Shown here piece after piece: positions 1-9,328 of a stretch of DNA of 64,000 nt. The stretch's first letter is position 1; each line of letters begins with the position of its first letter. Under the pieces are notes generated by a model. It saw only the letters and a list, made by a program, of their open reading frames with translations. It did not search any database and was not told the origin of the DNA. The stretch is from NCBI RefSeq assembly GCF_027023985.1, contig NZ_JALVTW010000017.1, forward strand, positions 49,099-113,098. The letters are read 5' to 3'. The DNA comes from Persephonella sp. GTDB taxonomy: Bacteria; Aquificota; Aquificia; Aquificales; Hydrogenothermaceae. Position numbers and translations under genes: made by a program.

Positions 1-1631
1 TGATACATTAGGTCAAGAATATACATTCTAGCTTTCTTGGCCTGTTCAAGTGCTTCCTGCAGTATTTCCTTTGTGAGACCTTTTATCTTAATATCCATCT
101 GGATTGAAGTAACGCCATCTCTGGTTCCGGCAACCTTAAAATCCATATCTCCAAGATGATCTTCATCTCCTAAAATATCTGTCAGAATTACATACTCTTC
201 ATCTTCTTTTAGCAGTCCCATTGCTATTCCAGCAACATGTTTTTTCATAGGAACGCCGGCATCAAACAATGCAAGGGACGCACCGCAAACAGTTGCCATA
301 GAAGTTGAACCGTTTGACTCTAATATCTCAGATACAACCCTTATAACGTAAGGGAATTCTTCTTCTGGTGGGATTAAAGGCTCTATTGCCCTTTCTGCAA
401 GATTTCCGTGTCCTATTTCTCTTCTGGATGGAGCTCTTGGAGGTCTTGCTTCACCTACGCTAAATGGAGGGAAGTTATAGTGAAGCATGAATCTTTTCTT
501 TTCTTCACCTTCTTCAATACTTTCTTCTATTTGCTCTTCACCTGGAGCTCCCAGAGTTGTTGCAACAAATGCCTGTGTCTGTCCCCTTGTAAATATAGCT
601 GAACCATGAATTCTTGGGAAAAGTCCTGTTCTTATCCAGATAGGTCTGATTTCATCCGGTTTTCTACCGTCTATTCTGACTTTTTCTTTGAGAACTTTTT
701 CCCTCATTACAGAGGAAACTATGTCCTTGTAGATAGTTTCTACTTTTTTCTCTTTGCCTTCTGGAATTTCTATCTGAGAAATTGCTTCTTCAAATATTTC
801 TGATAGTTTCTTTCTTCTTTCTTTTTTATCCTGAATATTCAGGGCTTCTTTTACTTTATCTTTAACAAGTTTTTCTAATTGTTCTTCTAATTGTTTGTCT
901 ATTTCATCTATTTCAACTTTTATTTTCTCTTTTGGCTCAACCTGTTTTACCAGCTCTTCCTGAAGTTCTATTAGCTTTTTAATTTCTCCATGGGCAAACA
1001 TTATAGCTTCAAGAATTACATCTTCAGGAACTTCCTCACTGCCACCTTCAACCATTACAATAGCTTCTTTTGAACCCGCAACAACTATATCTATATCTGA
1101 TTCGTTTCTTTGCTGATATGTTGGATTTACAATGAATTCACCGTTTACCCTTGCGACCCGGACACCTGCAATTGGGCCTTCAAATGGAGCCTCTGATATT
1201 GTAAGTGCTGCTGATGCTCCAACAATGGCTAAAACATCAGGGTCATATTTGTCATCAGCAGATAATGTCATTGCTGTTATTACAACATCATTGAAAAAGC
1301 CCTTCGGGAATAATGGTCTTATTGGCCTATCTATAAGTCTTGATACAAGTATTTCGCGGACAGATGGTTTGCCTTCTCTTTTTACAAATCCGCCGGGGAT
1401 TTTACCGTAGGCATATGTTTTTTCTCTATATTCAACGGTAAGCGGGAAAAAGTCTATATCTGCCTGTGGTTCTTCTGCAACTACTGCAGCAACTAAAACT
1501 GCTGTTTCTCCCTGTCTAACGATAACGGCACCGCTGGCCTGTTTTGCAAAATATCCGGTTTCTATAGAATAAGGTGCTCCGTTAACTTGTGTTTCAACTT
1601 TTTGAACGGTAATTTCCCCTACTTCACCCAT
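1..1631 (-). CDS. pnp: Polyribonucleotide nucleotidyltransferase (PNPase), C-terminus cut by window edge
   Basis: Phosphorolytic 3'-5' exoribonuclease of mRNA turnover, normally a trimer of about 700 residues; 543 residues are visible. The frame opens with ATG at 1631-1629, whose first base is the last base of the rpsO stop codon (TAATG), so the two are translationally coupled, as in many bacteria. The N-terminus ([14 protein letters not shown]) and the first RNase PH core are followed by the helical linker and second core. Near the left edge the reading frame gives GDMDFKVAGTRDG, which carries the two aspartates of the active core. The KH and S1 RNA-binding domains lie beyond the window. Family assignment is very secure. 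Confidence 0.97.
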   Translation of the reverse strand, partial: MGEVGEITVQKVETQVNGAPYSIETGYFAKQASGAVIVRQGETAVLVAAVVAEEPQADIDFFPLTVEYREKTYAYGKIPGGFVKREGKPSVREILVSRLIDRPIRPLFPKGFFNDVVITAMTLSADDKYDPDVLAIVGASAALTISEAPFEGPIAGVRVARVNGEFIVNPTYQQRNESDIDIVVAGSKEAIVMVEGGSEEVPEDVILEAIMFAHGEIKKLIELQEELVKQVEPKEKIKVEIDEIDKQLEEQLEKLVKDKVKEALNIQDKKERRKKLSEIFEEAISQIEIPEGKEKKVETIYKDIVSSVMREKVLKEKVRIDGRKPDEIRPIWIRTGLFPRIHGSAIFTRGQTQAFVATTLGAPGEEQIEESIEEGEEKKRFMLHYNFPPFSVGEARPPRAPSRREIGHGNLAERAIEPLIPPEEEFPYVIRVVSEILESNGSTSMATVCGASLALFDAGVPMKKHVAGIAMGLLKEDEEYVILTDILGDEDHLGDMDFKVAGTRDGVTSIQMDIKIKGLTKEILQEALEQAKKARMYILDLMY

Positions 1632-1915
1632 TATTTCTCTCCAGTAGATTCTCTTATTCCAAGCTCCTGAACAATTTGTTGATATCTTTCAGGATTTTTT
1701 CTCTGGAGATATTTAAGTAGTTTTCTTCTTTTGTTAACCATTCCAATAAGACCTCTTCTCGAGTGGAGATCTTTTTTGTTTCTTTTGATATGTTCCGTAA
1801 GATTTCTTATTCTTTCTGTAAGAATTGCAATTTGAACTTCTGGAGAACCTGTATCTCCTTCAAATCTTCCATATTTTTTAATTAATTCCTGCTTCTTTTC
1901 TGCAGTGATTGACAT
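1631..1915 (-). CDS. rpsO: 30S ribosomal protein S15
   Basis: Primary binder of the 16S rRNA central domain. The product is 94 residues, close to the usual 88-89, with the family pattern [17 protein letters not shown] and [20 protein letters not shown]. The open frame continues upstream to 2023, but the start at 1915 (MSITAEKK) is preceded by an AGGAGG-like site and fits the family N-terminus; the upstream residues look untranslated. It overlaps pnp by one base (TAATG). In other bacteria the rpsO leader is an autoregulatory target, but I see no clear pseudoknot here. Confidence 0.96.
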   Translation of the reverse strand: MSITAEKKQELIKKYGRFEGDTGSPEVQIAILTERIRNLTEHIKRNKKDLHSRRGLIGMVNKRRKLLKYLQRKNPERYQQIVQELGIRESTGEK

Positions 1916-2039
1916 TAACGAAAACCTCCTGAATTTGTTTTTGAATTTTAACAAATTAGAATTATAACACAAAAAGATAAATACCGTATAATACGAATAT
2001 ATATTTTCACCGTTAATTTTCAATAAACCTAATAAAAGT

Positions 2040-3014
2040 CTATTTAAGCTTTTTAATGATTTCTGGGAGTTTGTAGAGATAAAACATTACCTTTTTCCAT
2101 TTTGACCATTCTATCGCCTGAAGGCCTGAACCGTAAACCTTATTAGGCTCTAAATCTTTTCCTACTCCTGATTTAGCCGTTACGATTACATTGTCCCCAA
2201 TTGTTATATGGTCTGCTACTCCTACTTGACCTGCCAGTATTACATTTTTTCCTATTTTTGTGCTACCTGCTATACCTACCTGTGAAACAAGTATTGTATT
2301 TTCTCCAATCTGGCAGTTATGGGCTATCATAACAAGATTATCTATTTTCGTGCCTTTTTTGATTATGGTTTCATCTACCATAGCCCTATCTATCGTTGTG
2401 TTTGCCCCAATCTCTACATCGTCTTCAATAACCACTCTACCTATATGCTTAATCTTTTTATGCTGTCCATCTTCCTGATAAAATCCAAATCCATCAGAGG
2501 CTATTACTGCTCCAGAGTGTATAATCACATTCTTACCGATGGTTGTGTTTTTATAAATAACTACATTTGGATATATAACCGTATTATCCCCTATCTCAAC
2601 ATCTCTTCCTATATACACATTAGGATAAATCTGAACATTTTTACCTATTTTTACTCCCTCTTCTATAACAGCAAAATCCCCGATATAGACATTTTCCTCT
2701 ATCTGAATATTCTCAGCTATAGACGCCTTCTCTGATATGCCTGTCTTCCTTTCTTCAGGGTATAAAACCTCTATTAGCTTATAAAAAACATTTTGGGGAT
2801 TTTTAACAACAACCTGTGGTATTTCAATATCTAGTTGTTCAAATGTGAGAAGTGCTGAGGCTTTTGTATTTTTTGCCTTTTCTACAAGTTTTTTATCTGC
2901 TACAAATGTAAGGTCACCTTCGTTGGCTGTTTCAAGGCTTTTTAGTCCTTTAATCTCAATATCTTTACCTACTAACTTGCCGTTAAATTTTTCGGCTATT
3001 TCTGATAGTCTCAT
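2040..3014 (-). CDS. lpxD: UDP-3-O-acylglucosamine N-acyltransferase
   Basis: Third step of lipid A synthesis, transferring a hydroxyacyl chain from acyl-ACP to UDP-3-O-acyl-glucosamine in the cytoplasm. The 324 residues match family length. An N-terminal uridine-binding domain (about 1-95) is followed by a long left-handed beta-helix of hexapeptide repeats (about 100-300, pattern IGxNVxI). The catalytic histidine is in [11 protein letters not shown] near residue 228. Its ATG overlaps the stop of the OmpH-like gene by four bases (ATGA), so lipid A and outer-membrane protein chaperoning are coupled. The presence of lpxD implies a lipopolysaccharide-type outer membrane. Confidence 0.96.
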   Translation of the reverse strand: MRLSEIAEKFNGKLVGKDIEIKGLKSLETANEGDLTFVADKKLVEKAKNTKASALLTFEQLDIEIPQVVVKNPQNVFYKLIEVLYPEERKTGISEKASIAENIQIEENVYIGDFAVIEEGVKIGKNVQIYPNVYIGRDVEIGDNTVIYPNVVIYKNTTIGKNVIIHSGAVIASDGFGFYQEDGQHKKIKHIGRVVIEDDVEIGANTTIDRAMVDETIIKKGTKIDNLVMIAHNCQIGENTILVSQVGIAGSTKIGKNVILAGQVGVADHITIGDNVIVTAKSGVGKDLEPNKVYGSGLQAIEWSKWKKVMFYLYKLPEIIKKLK

Positions 3015-3502
3015 TTTGCACCTTTGTCATACAGTTTTAAAATTTCATCTGTGATATCTATTGCTTTGTCTTGATATAAAGTTCCTCCTACCAGAACTAT
3101 ATCTATATTGTGTTCCTTTGCATATTTTTCTACAATCTTCTGGATATCTTTTACAAGCTTTCTTTCTGCCTGTGCTTTTATTTTTTGGAGCTCTTGCTCT
3201 GCCTTAATCTGGAGTTTTATCCCCTCAGTTTTAAGCTGCTTCAGTTTTTCTTCTTTTTTCTTTTTTGCTTCAGGACTTAATACAGGACTTTCCAGCTGTT
3301 TTTGTAACTCTTTTATCTCTTTTTGTATTTTATCCAGTTTTTCTTTGTAATATTGAATTTTTGCTTTTAACTCTTTTTTATACTCTTCACCTTTTTTAGA
3401 TGTGTTCATTATCTTTAGAACATCTACAAATGCGATATTTTGGGCAGTTGCAAAACCTGTAAGTGAAATAGCCAAAAAGAAAGCGAATATTAATTTTTTC
3501 AT
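3011..3502 (-). CDS. OmpH/Skp-family periplasmic chaperone
   Basis: Likely periplasmic holdase that carries unfolded outer-membrane proteins to the BAM complex. The 163 residues begin with a signal peptide (MKKLIFAFFLAISLTGFATAQ) and continue with NIAFVDVLKIMNTSKKG, the usual Skp/OmpH opening strand. From about 40 to 125 there is a very charged K/E/Q-rich coiled coil, the 'tentacle' region, then a C-terminal strand that closes the body. It lies between bamA and lpxD, the same grouping as in proteobacteria. The distance to bamA (274 bases) is filled by the inverted-repeat region described separately. Confidence 0.9.
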   Translation of the reverse strand: MKKLIFAFFLAISLTGFATAQNIAFVDVLKIMNTSKKGEEYKKELKAKIQYYKEKLDKIQKEIKELQKQLESPVLSPEAKKKKEEKLKQLKTEGIKLQIKAEQELQKIKAQAERKLVKDIQKIVEKYAKEHNIDIVLVGGTLYQDKAIDITDEILKLYDKGAK

Positions 3503-3698
3503 CTAATCCTCCTTGACACTAACCATAAAATTCTCTTTAATTCATTATAAAACAACAAATAATATAAAAAAGTATCTAATGAACAGTATAACACTAACCC
3601 TCAGTATTCAAATAAGCAAAAAATCAGCAGTTAACAAACTACAAAAAGCCTCTAAAACATTCCAGCACTTTAAAGGACATAGCCGATAGTATTTCCCT

Positions 3699-3778
3699 AT
3701 CATCTGATAGGCGAAGGACACTTTCAGAAACATTTTGTTAGGTTTTATTATTTTTTATAGTGTTTCTGAGGTGTCCTT
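3699..3778. repeat. Inverted-repeat cluster between bamA and the OmpH-like gene
   Basis: Two structures lie side by side. The first is CCTATCA-TC-TGATAGG near 3699-3714. The second is a long imperfect hairpin whose arms are AAGGACAC-TTT-CAGAAACA (3714-3732) and TGTTTCTG-AG-GTGTCCTT (3761-3778), that is two 8-bp stems with a small internal loop. The outer arm starts at the bamA stop codon. No U-tract follows on either strand, so it is not a standard terminator. The rest of 3503-3700 is AT-rich and holds no gene that I can support. Confidence 0.7.
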
Positions 3779-6149
3779 AGAAAAATGTTCCAAGAACAAA
3801 TCCTATTCTTGAATCACTTACGCCTGCAGGTGCATTTAACACTTTACCATAATAAATATCAATCGGTGCCATTGGGGTGACTATTTTTATACCACCACCG
3901 ACAGAGTAAAACCAGTTATCAAATGGATTTCCATTATCATAACCTTTTCCCATATCTGTGAAAATATATCCCCACAGGAATTTTTCTGCTATTGGATGTG
4001 ATAGCTGTGCATTGAATATAATTTGCTGCTTTGAACCTATAGGGTCTTTGTTGCTGTCATAAGGTCCTGCCATACCGTAATCAAAGCCCCTAATTGTAAA
4101 ATCACCACCTACGAAGAAATATTCATCAAGAGGAATTTTGTCTTTCATTTTCTCAACTATTCCATATCTGCCTTTTAAAGATAAAATCCAGTCTGTATAA
4201 AAAATCTCATCAGGGAAGATTTTTGAATAACTAACAGCCGCTTTATAAAAACCCCTTGTGCCATATCCCACTTTAAATGTAATACTGAAATTGCTTCCTC
4301 TTGTGGGTAATATTGGGTTATCTATGTCTGAACGGCTTAGGTTTAGATATGTAGCCACCAGACTGTAACTTCCTGCCTGTGCTTTTATTCTATATGGAGC
4401 ATCTTCTGTAATATCCTTATATTTTCCCCTTTCTATTGTTATACCCGTTCCTATTCTCCAGTATTCAGACAGTTCCCATGACAATGTAGGAGAAAATCCT
4501 TGTTTTTCCGATACAAATGTTGTGTAATCAACATACCTGTCATACAGATTAAAACCAAGGTCTACAGGTTTGTAAAAAGCCCATCTGTGCAAATAAGAAA
4601 TAGAGTTATTTCTATAATCAGAACCAATTGTAATAGAAATACCTGCTGTATCACCTGTTCCTAAGAAATTACCTTTTCTAAGGGATAAAAATGCAGAAAA
4701 TCCTGTTAGCTGGCTATATCCTGCCCCAACGGAAATCTGGCCTGTAAATCTTTCTTTTACTTTTACGTCTACGTCTATTTTTCCTTCCTGTTCTTTTACA
4801 TGGGGATCAAAACCTATTGCATCATAAAAACCAAGGGCATAAAGTCTGGACTGGCTTCGATATATAGACTGTCTTTTAAATAAATCTCCCGGGGCAAATC
4901 TAAGCTCCCTTCTTATCACATAATCTCTTGATTCATAGTTCCCTGAAATATCTATTTTATCTACGTAAAATACTTTTCCTGGCTGTATGTCATATACTAC
5001 TTTTACTTTTTTGGCTTTTTTGTCCAGAACTTTTTCATCAAATACCATTGCGAATATAAAACCAAGGTCTGTGTATTTATTTGTTACTTCTTTTTTAATT
5101 CTTTCTATAATTTCGCCGTTGTAATAATCCCCGATTTTTATATCATCTTTGAATTTTTTAATCAGCTCTTCATCTGTATAGTAATTATTATTTTTAAATT
5201 CAATTCCAGAAAGTCTGTATCTAGGTCCTTCATGTATTTTTATTGTTATGTAATATTCTTCTCCGTTTTTCAGTTTAATCTCCGGTTTATCAATCTGAAC
5301 CTCAAAAAATCCTTTTTTGATATATAAATCCCTAATTCTTTCTATATCCTCAAGAAGAACATCTTTCTGGAGACGGGGATGAAATCTAAGTTTCCAGATA
5401 CTACGCTCTTTGGTTTCCATAACATCTTTAATCTCATCATCTTCCAGTTGTTTATTGCCTACTATATCTATTTTTGCTATGTATGCTCTCTGGCCTTCAT
5501 CTATCTTAAATACAAGGGTTGAGCCCTTAAAGTAGTAAGATACTTTTACGTTGTAAAAACCTTCTTTTTCATATTTTTTCTTAATAGCCTGAATCATTTT
5601 GTTAATTTCATCAGGGGAGAATACTCTTCCTAAACCTCTACGAATAGAGGCTAGTTTATCTGCAAGTTCAGGACCTATCGTTGAAAAGGGAAGCATCATA
5701 CCTGATTCTGTTCTTTCTTTGGTCATTATACCCAAAACTTGCAGCAAGTCTTCATCTGAAATTTCTTCATTACCTTCAAACTCTATTTTTTGGACAACAG
5801 GAAGTTCTTTAAATACAAATATTAGGTCAATTCCGTTTTCTGTGTATCTTGTGTATGCCTCTATATCTTGGAAATATCCCAGTTTATAAAGGTCTCTTAT
5901 GATTTGAGCAACATTATCCCTTGTAACTATTGCACCTTTACCAATAGTAATCAAAGGATATATAAGCTGAGGATTAACATATTTAAGACCTTTGATTTCT
6001 ACTTTTCTTAGTCGGTATATTTTGTTTACTTCTTCAGCAAGACTGCCTGCTTTAAGGTTTTGATTATTCTCCTGTGCTTTGATTGAGATAGGAGAGAATA
6101 AAATAAATAGAATAAAAAAAAGGGGGATTAATCCCCCTATTACATTTAT
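3777..6149 (-). CDS. bamA: Outer membrane protein assembly factor BamA (start codon unclear)
   Basis: Central beta-barrel of the BAM complex that folds outer-membrane proteins. After a hydrophobic signal segment ending SPISIKAQ there are several POTRA domains (about 30-420 in this frame, for example VEIKGLKYV and IDISGNYESRDYVIRRELRF), then a 16-strand Omp85 barrel ending in Phe-Phe (GTFF). The barrel carries the VRGF-type lock motif as IRGFDYG. The frame stays open far into clpC, but that part (from 6407) is only a shadow of clpC. No ATG, GTG or TTG is in frame between the clpC stop region and the mature protein. An ATA (6149 or 6140) or ATT (6113) start, or coupling from clpC, must be considered. 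The upper coordinate is therefore approximate. Confidence 0.9.
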   Translation of the reverse strand: MNVIGGLIPLFFILFILFSPISIKAQENNQNLKAGSLAEEVNKIYRLRKVEIKGLKYVNPQLIYPLITIGKGAIVTRDNVAQIIRDLYKLGYFQDIEAYTRYTENGIDLIFVFKELPVVQKIEFEGNEEISDEDLLQVLGIMTKERTESGMMLPFSTIGPELADKLASIRRGLGRVFSPDEINKMIQAIKKKYEKEGFYNVKVSYYFKGSTLVFKIDEGQRAYIAKIDIVGNKQLEDDEIKDVMETKERSIWKLRFHPRLQKDVLLEDIERIRDLYIKKGFFEVQIDKPEIKLKNGEEYYITIKIHEGPRYRLSGIEFKNNNYYTDEELIKKFKDDIKIGDYYNGEIIERIKKEVTNKYTDLGFIFAMVFDEKVLDKKAKKVKVVYDIQPGKVFYVDKIDISGNYESRDYVIRRELRFAPGDLFKRQSIYRSQSRLYALGFYDAIGFDPHVKEQEGKIDVDVKVKERFTGQISVGAGYSQLTGFSAFLSLRKGNFLGTGDTAGISITIGSDYRNNSISYLHRWAFYKPVDLGFNLYDRYVDYTTFVSEKQGFSPTLSWELSEYWRIGTGITIERGKYKDITEDAPYRIKAQAGSYSLVATYLNLSRSDIDNPILPTRGSNFSITFKVGYGTRGFYKAAVSYSKIFPDEIFYTDWILSLKGRYGIVEKMKDKIPLDEYFFVGGDFTIRGFDYGMAGPYDSNKDPIGSKQQIIFNAQLSHPIAEKFLWGYIFTDMGKGYDNGNPFDNWFYSVGGGIKIVTPMAPIDIYYGKVLNAPAGVSDSRIGFVLGTFF
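6113..6137 (-). terminator. Terminator-like hairpin at the clpC/bamA junction
   Basis: On the - strand the sequence reads GGGGGATTAATCCCCC followed by eight T, directly after the clpC stop codon (6146-6148). This has the form of an intrinsic terminator for clpC. It also lies within the frame that encodes the beginning of the bamA signal peptide, which would make bamA expression depend on read-through. Confidence 0.75.
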
Positions 6150-8593
6150 GTGGTTGCTACTTCTTTTTCTTTTTTCTTGGTTTGTTTTTGTTTTTTCACT
6201 TTTATACCAACTGAACCGTCTTTTTTCACTATCACTTCTGCCACTGAACCAGGTGGTAGTTTGCCTTTCAGTATCTCTTCTGCCAGCAGGTCTTCCACCA
6301 GTGATTGCAGTGCTCTTTTGATAGACCTTGCTCCAAATTCCGGTCTGAATTCTTTTTCTATCAGATAATCCACAAACTTCTTGGAAAGTTTTACAGTTAT
6401 TCCCCATTCTTTCAGCCTTTTATTAATCTCTTTAAGTTGTATATCAATTATACCTTTCATTACTTCTTTGTCCAATGGCTTGAATACGATTATCTCATCA
6501 AGTCTGTTCAGGAATTCTGGGCTGAAATGTTTCTTAACCTGCTGGAGAACATTCTTTTTCATCTCTTCATAATCAAGCATTCCGGATTTTTGTTCAAATC
6601 CCATTCTGCCACTTTCAAGTATCAACCTTGCCCCAAGGTTTGATGTCATAATAATGATTGTATTGCTGAAATCAACAACTCTACCGAACGAGTCTGTAAG
6701 CCTTCCATCATCAAAAATCTGTAGGAAGATGTTAAATACATCTGGATGTGCTTTTTCTATTTCATCAAACAGTATCACAGAATAAGGTCTTCTTCTGACT
6801 GCTTCGGTAAGCTGTCCTCCTTCCTCGTATCCAACATATCCCGGAGGTGCACCTATTAGTCTGGATACTGTATGTTTTTCCATATACTCAGACATATCAA
6901 ATCTGATTAAGGCATCCTCAGTTCCAAACAGGTATTCTGCAAGTGCTTTAGCTGTTTCTGTTTTACCTACACCTGTTGGACCAAGGAACATAAATACTCC
7001 AATTGGTCTGTGGCTTCCTTTCAGGCCTACGCTATTTCTTCTAATTGCTTTGGAAATTGCCTCAATTGCTTCATTCTGATCAACAACCCTTTTGTGTAAT
7101 TCTTCTTCAATATGAAGCAGTTTTTCTGCCTGACTTTCTGTAAGTCTTGCAACAGGAATACCTGTCCATTTTGCAACTACCTGTGCAATATCTTTATCTT
7201 TAACTTTTGGTTTTTTAACCTTTCTTTTTTCCTTCCATTCTGCCTTAAGGGTTTCAAATTTTGCCCTGAGTTTTAACTCTTCATCTCTTAGTCTTGCTGC
7301 TTTTTCATAGTCCTGTTCTCTCGCTGCTTTTGCTTTTTCTTCTTCTATTTTCTTAATTTTTTCCTCTATCTTCCTCAGTTTAGGAGGCAGTTCCATTTCT
7401 CTAATTCTTACCCATGCACCTGCCTCATCAATCAGGTCTATAGCTTTATCCGGAAGCTGTCTGTCTGTTATGTATTTGACAGAGTAGTCAACGGCTTTTT
7501 CTATAGCTGATTTTGTGTATTCTACTTCGTGGAATTCTTCGAACTTTTTCTTAAGCCCCATAAGTATCTTAATGGTATCTTCTGGGGTTGGAGGTTCTAC
7601 TAAAACAGGCTGAAATCTTCTTTCCAGTGCTCCGTCTTTTTCTATATATTTTCTGTATTCATCAATTGTTGTTGCTCCGATTACCTGTATCTCGCCCCTT
7701 GCCAGTGCAGGTTTAAGCATATTTGAGGCATCAATTGAACCTTCTGCAGCTCCTGCACCAACAAGTGTGTGAAGCTCATCTATAAACAGAATGATGTAAG
7801 GTGCCTTTTCCAGTTCTTTCAGAATATTTTTCAGCCTTTCTTCAAACTGGCCTCTGTATTTTGTTCCTGCAACAAGTGCAGCAAGGTCAAGGGCTACAAT
7901 TCTTTTAGATTGCAGCGGCTCTGGGACTTCTTTATTTGCTATTCTCTGGGCTAAACCTTCTACTATAGATGTCTTACCTACACCCGGCTCACCTATTAAA
8001 ACAGGGTTGTTTTTTCTTCTTCTGGAAAGTATCTGTATAACCCTGTCTATCTCTTTATCTCTACCAATTACAGGGTCAAGTTTTCCTTCCCTTGCAAGTG
8101 CAGTTAAATCTCTTGAAAATCTATCAATATTAGGTGTTGGAACCTGTTTAACCTGTTCCTGAGGTGGTATTTCTCCAAGTATCTGGAGAATTTCTTTTCT
8201 TATGGAATATTCATCAATACCAAAGCCCCTTAGGACTCTACCACCAAGTCCTGTTTTTTCCCGAACTATTCCTATAAGAAGATGTTCAGGACCAACAAAT
8301 TGATGGTGAAGTATTCTTGCCTCTTCAACAGCAAACTCTAATACTCTTTTTGCATCAGGTGCAAATAAAACTTCACCTGAATGGCTACCATGAACCATCT
8401 GGGATGTGAGGGTTCTCTTTACTTTATCTACTGTAAGTCCAAATCTGGATAAAACCAGAACAGGAATATCCTCTTCTTCCAGTAATGAAAGAAGAAGATG
8501 TTCACTTCCCAGATAGTTGCTTCTATATTCTAAAGCTTTTTCTCTCGCATTAAGTATTACTTTTCTCGCTCTTTCTGTAAATTTTTCAAACAT
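6146..8593 (-). CDS. clpC: ATP-dependent Clp protease ATP-binding subunit ClpC
   Basis: Hsp100 AAA+ unfoldase that feeds substrates to ClpP. The 815 residues match ClpC length. Order of parts: Clp N-domain double repeat (1-150), first AAA+ module with Walker A GEPGVGKT near 201 and Walker [11 protein letters not shown], a UVR motif ([17 protein letters not shown] near 430) that distinguishes ClpC from ClpA and ClpB, second AAA+ module with GPTGVGKT near 540, then the small D2 domain. The Lys-rich tail runs into the stop at 6146. A ribosome site precedes the ATG at 8593 (AGGTGT-type, weak). It lies upstream of bamA but is separated from it by a hairpin. Confidence 0.95.
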   Translation of the reverse strand: MFEKFTERARKVILNAREKALEYRSNYLGSEHLLLSLLEEEDIPVLVLSRFGLTVDKVKRTLTSQMVHGSHSGEVLFAPDAKRVLEFAVEEARILHHQFVGPEHLLIGIVREKTGLGGRVLRGFGIDEYSIRKEILQILGEIPPQEQVKQVPTPNIDRFSRDLTALAREGKLDPVIGRDKEIDRVIQILSRRRKNNPVLIGEPGVGKTSIVEGLAQRIANKEVPEPLQSKRIVALDLAALVAGTKYRGQFEERLKNILKELEKAPYIILFIDELHTLVGAGAAEGSIDASNMLKPALARGEIQVIGATTIDEYRKYIEKDGALERRFQPVLVEPPTPEDTIKILMGLKKKFEEFHEVEYTKSAIEKAVDYSVKYITDRQLPDKAIDLIDEAGAWVRIREMELPPKLRKIEEKIKKIEEEKAKAAREQDYEKAARLRDEELKLRAKFETLKAEWKEKRKVKKPKVKDKDIAQVVAKWTGIPVARLTESQAEKLLHIEEELHKRVVDQNEAIEAISKAIRRNSVGLKGSHRPIGVFMFLGPTGVGKTETAKALAEYLFGTEDALIRFDMSEYMEKHTVSRLIGAPPGYVGYEEGGQLTEAVRRRPYSVILFDEIEKAHPDVFNIFLQIFDDGRLTDSFGRVVDFSNTIIIMTSNLGARLILESGRMGFEQKSGMLDYEEMKKNVLQQVKKHFSPEFLNRLDEIIVFKPLDKEVMKGIIDIQLKEINKRLKEWGITVKLSKKFVDYLIEKEFRPEFGARSIKRALQSLVEDLLAEEILKGKLPPGSVAEVIVKKDGSVGIKVKKQKQTKKKEKEVATT

Positions 8594-8656
8594 ATCTATT
8601 ACACCTCATTGTTTTCTTTTTGTTTAGCACAAAAAATATATATTGTGAAAAATTTT

Positions 8657-9328
8657 TCAAGCCTCTATTAGCTTGCCATCTTTAAGTTTGATAATTCTAC
8701 TACAGTATTCTGCCACTTCCATATCATGAGTTGCAATGACCATTGTCACACTATATTTTTCGTTCATTTCTTTTAAAATGTTCATAACTATTTTGCTGTT
8801 TTCACTATCCAGATTTCCTGTTGGCTCATCTGCCAGTAAGATTTCCGGATTGTTTATAATTGCTCTTGCTATTGCTACCCTTTGTTGCTCACCTCCTGAC
8901 ATCTGGGATGGTCTGTGTTCCAATCTGTGTTCTAAACCTAATCTTACCAGAATTTCTTTAGCTTTTTTTTCTGCTTCCTTTTTCTTATAAATTTCAGCAG
9001 GAAGCATAACATTTTCAAGTGCTGTAAATTCCGGAAGTAAATAATGGAACTGGAAAACAAATCCTATATTTTCATTCCTAAACCTTGATAACTGTTTCTC
9101 CGGTAAATGAAAAATATCTTTACCTTTTATAAAAACCTTTCCTCCTGTTGGTATATCTATTCCCCCAAGAAGATGTAAAAGCGTGCTTTTTCCTGAGCCT
9201 GAAGGACCCATCAGGGCAACCATTTCCCCATCTTCTATTTCAAGGTTTATACCTTTAAGGGCATTTATCTCTGCCCCTTCCAGATGATAAACTTTTCGTA
9301 GATTTTCTGTTTTTATTGCACTACTCAT
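8657..9328 (-). CDS. lolD: Lipoprotein-releasing ABC transporter ATPase (LolD)
   Basis: ATPase that powers release of lipoproteins from the inner membrane to LolA. The 223 residues contain Walker [10 protein letters not shown] (about 41-49), Q-loop FQFHYLLPEF, signature MSGGEQQRVAIARA, Walker B ILLADEPTGNLD and H-loop ATHD. The fold and length match the LolD/MacB group. The start overlaps the end of the permease gene by eight bases, so both are co-translated. LolD and MacB-type ATPases are hard to separate by sequence, but the LolC/E partner favours LolD. Confidence 0.9.
   Translation of the reverse strand: MSSAIKTENLRKVYHLEGAEINALKGINLEIEDGEMVALMGPSGSGKSTLLHLLGGIDIPTGGKVFIKGKDIFHLPEKQLSRFRNENIGFVFQFHYLLPEFTALENVMLPAEIYKKKEAEKKAKEILVRLGLEHRLEHRPSQMSGGEQQRVAIARAIINNPEILLADEPTGNLDSENSKIVMNILKEMNEKYSVTMVIATHDMEVAEYCSRIIKLKDGKLIEA

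Noticed and set aside
6150..6407. N-terminal extension of the bamA frame across clpC (MGNNCKTF...)
   Set aside because: It overlaps well-conserved clpC codons and has no signal or family resemblance.
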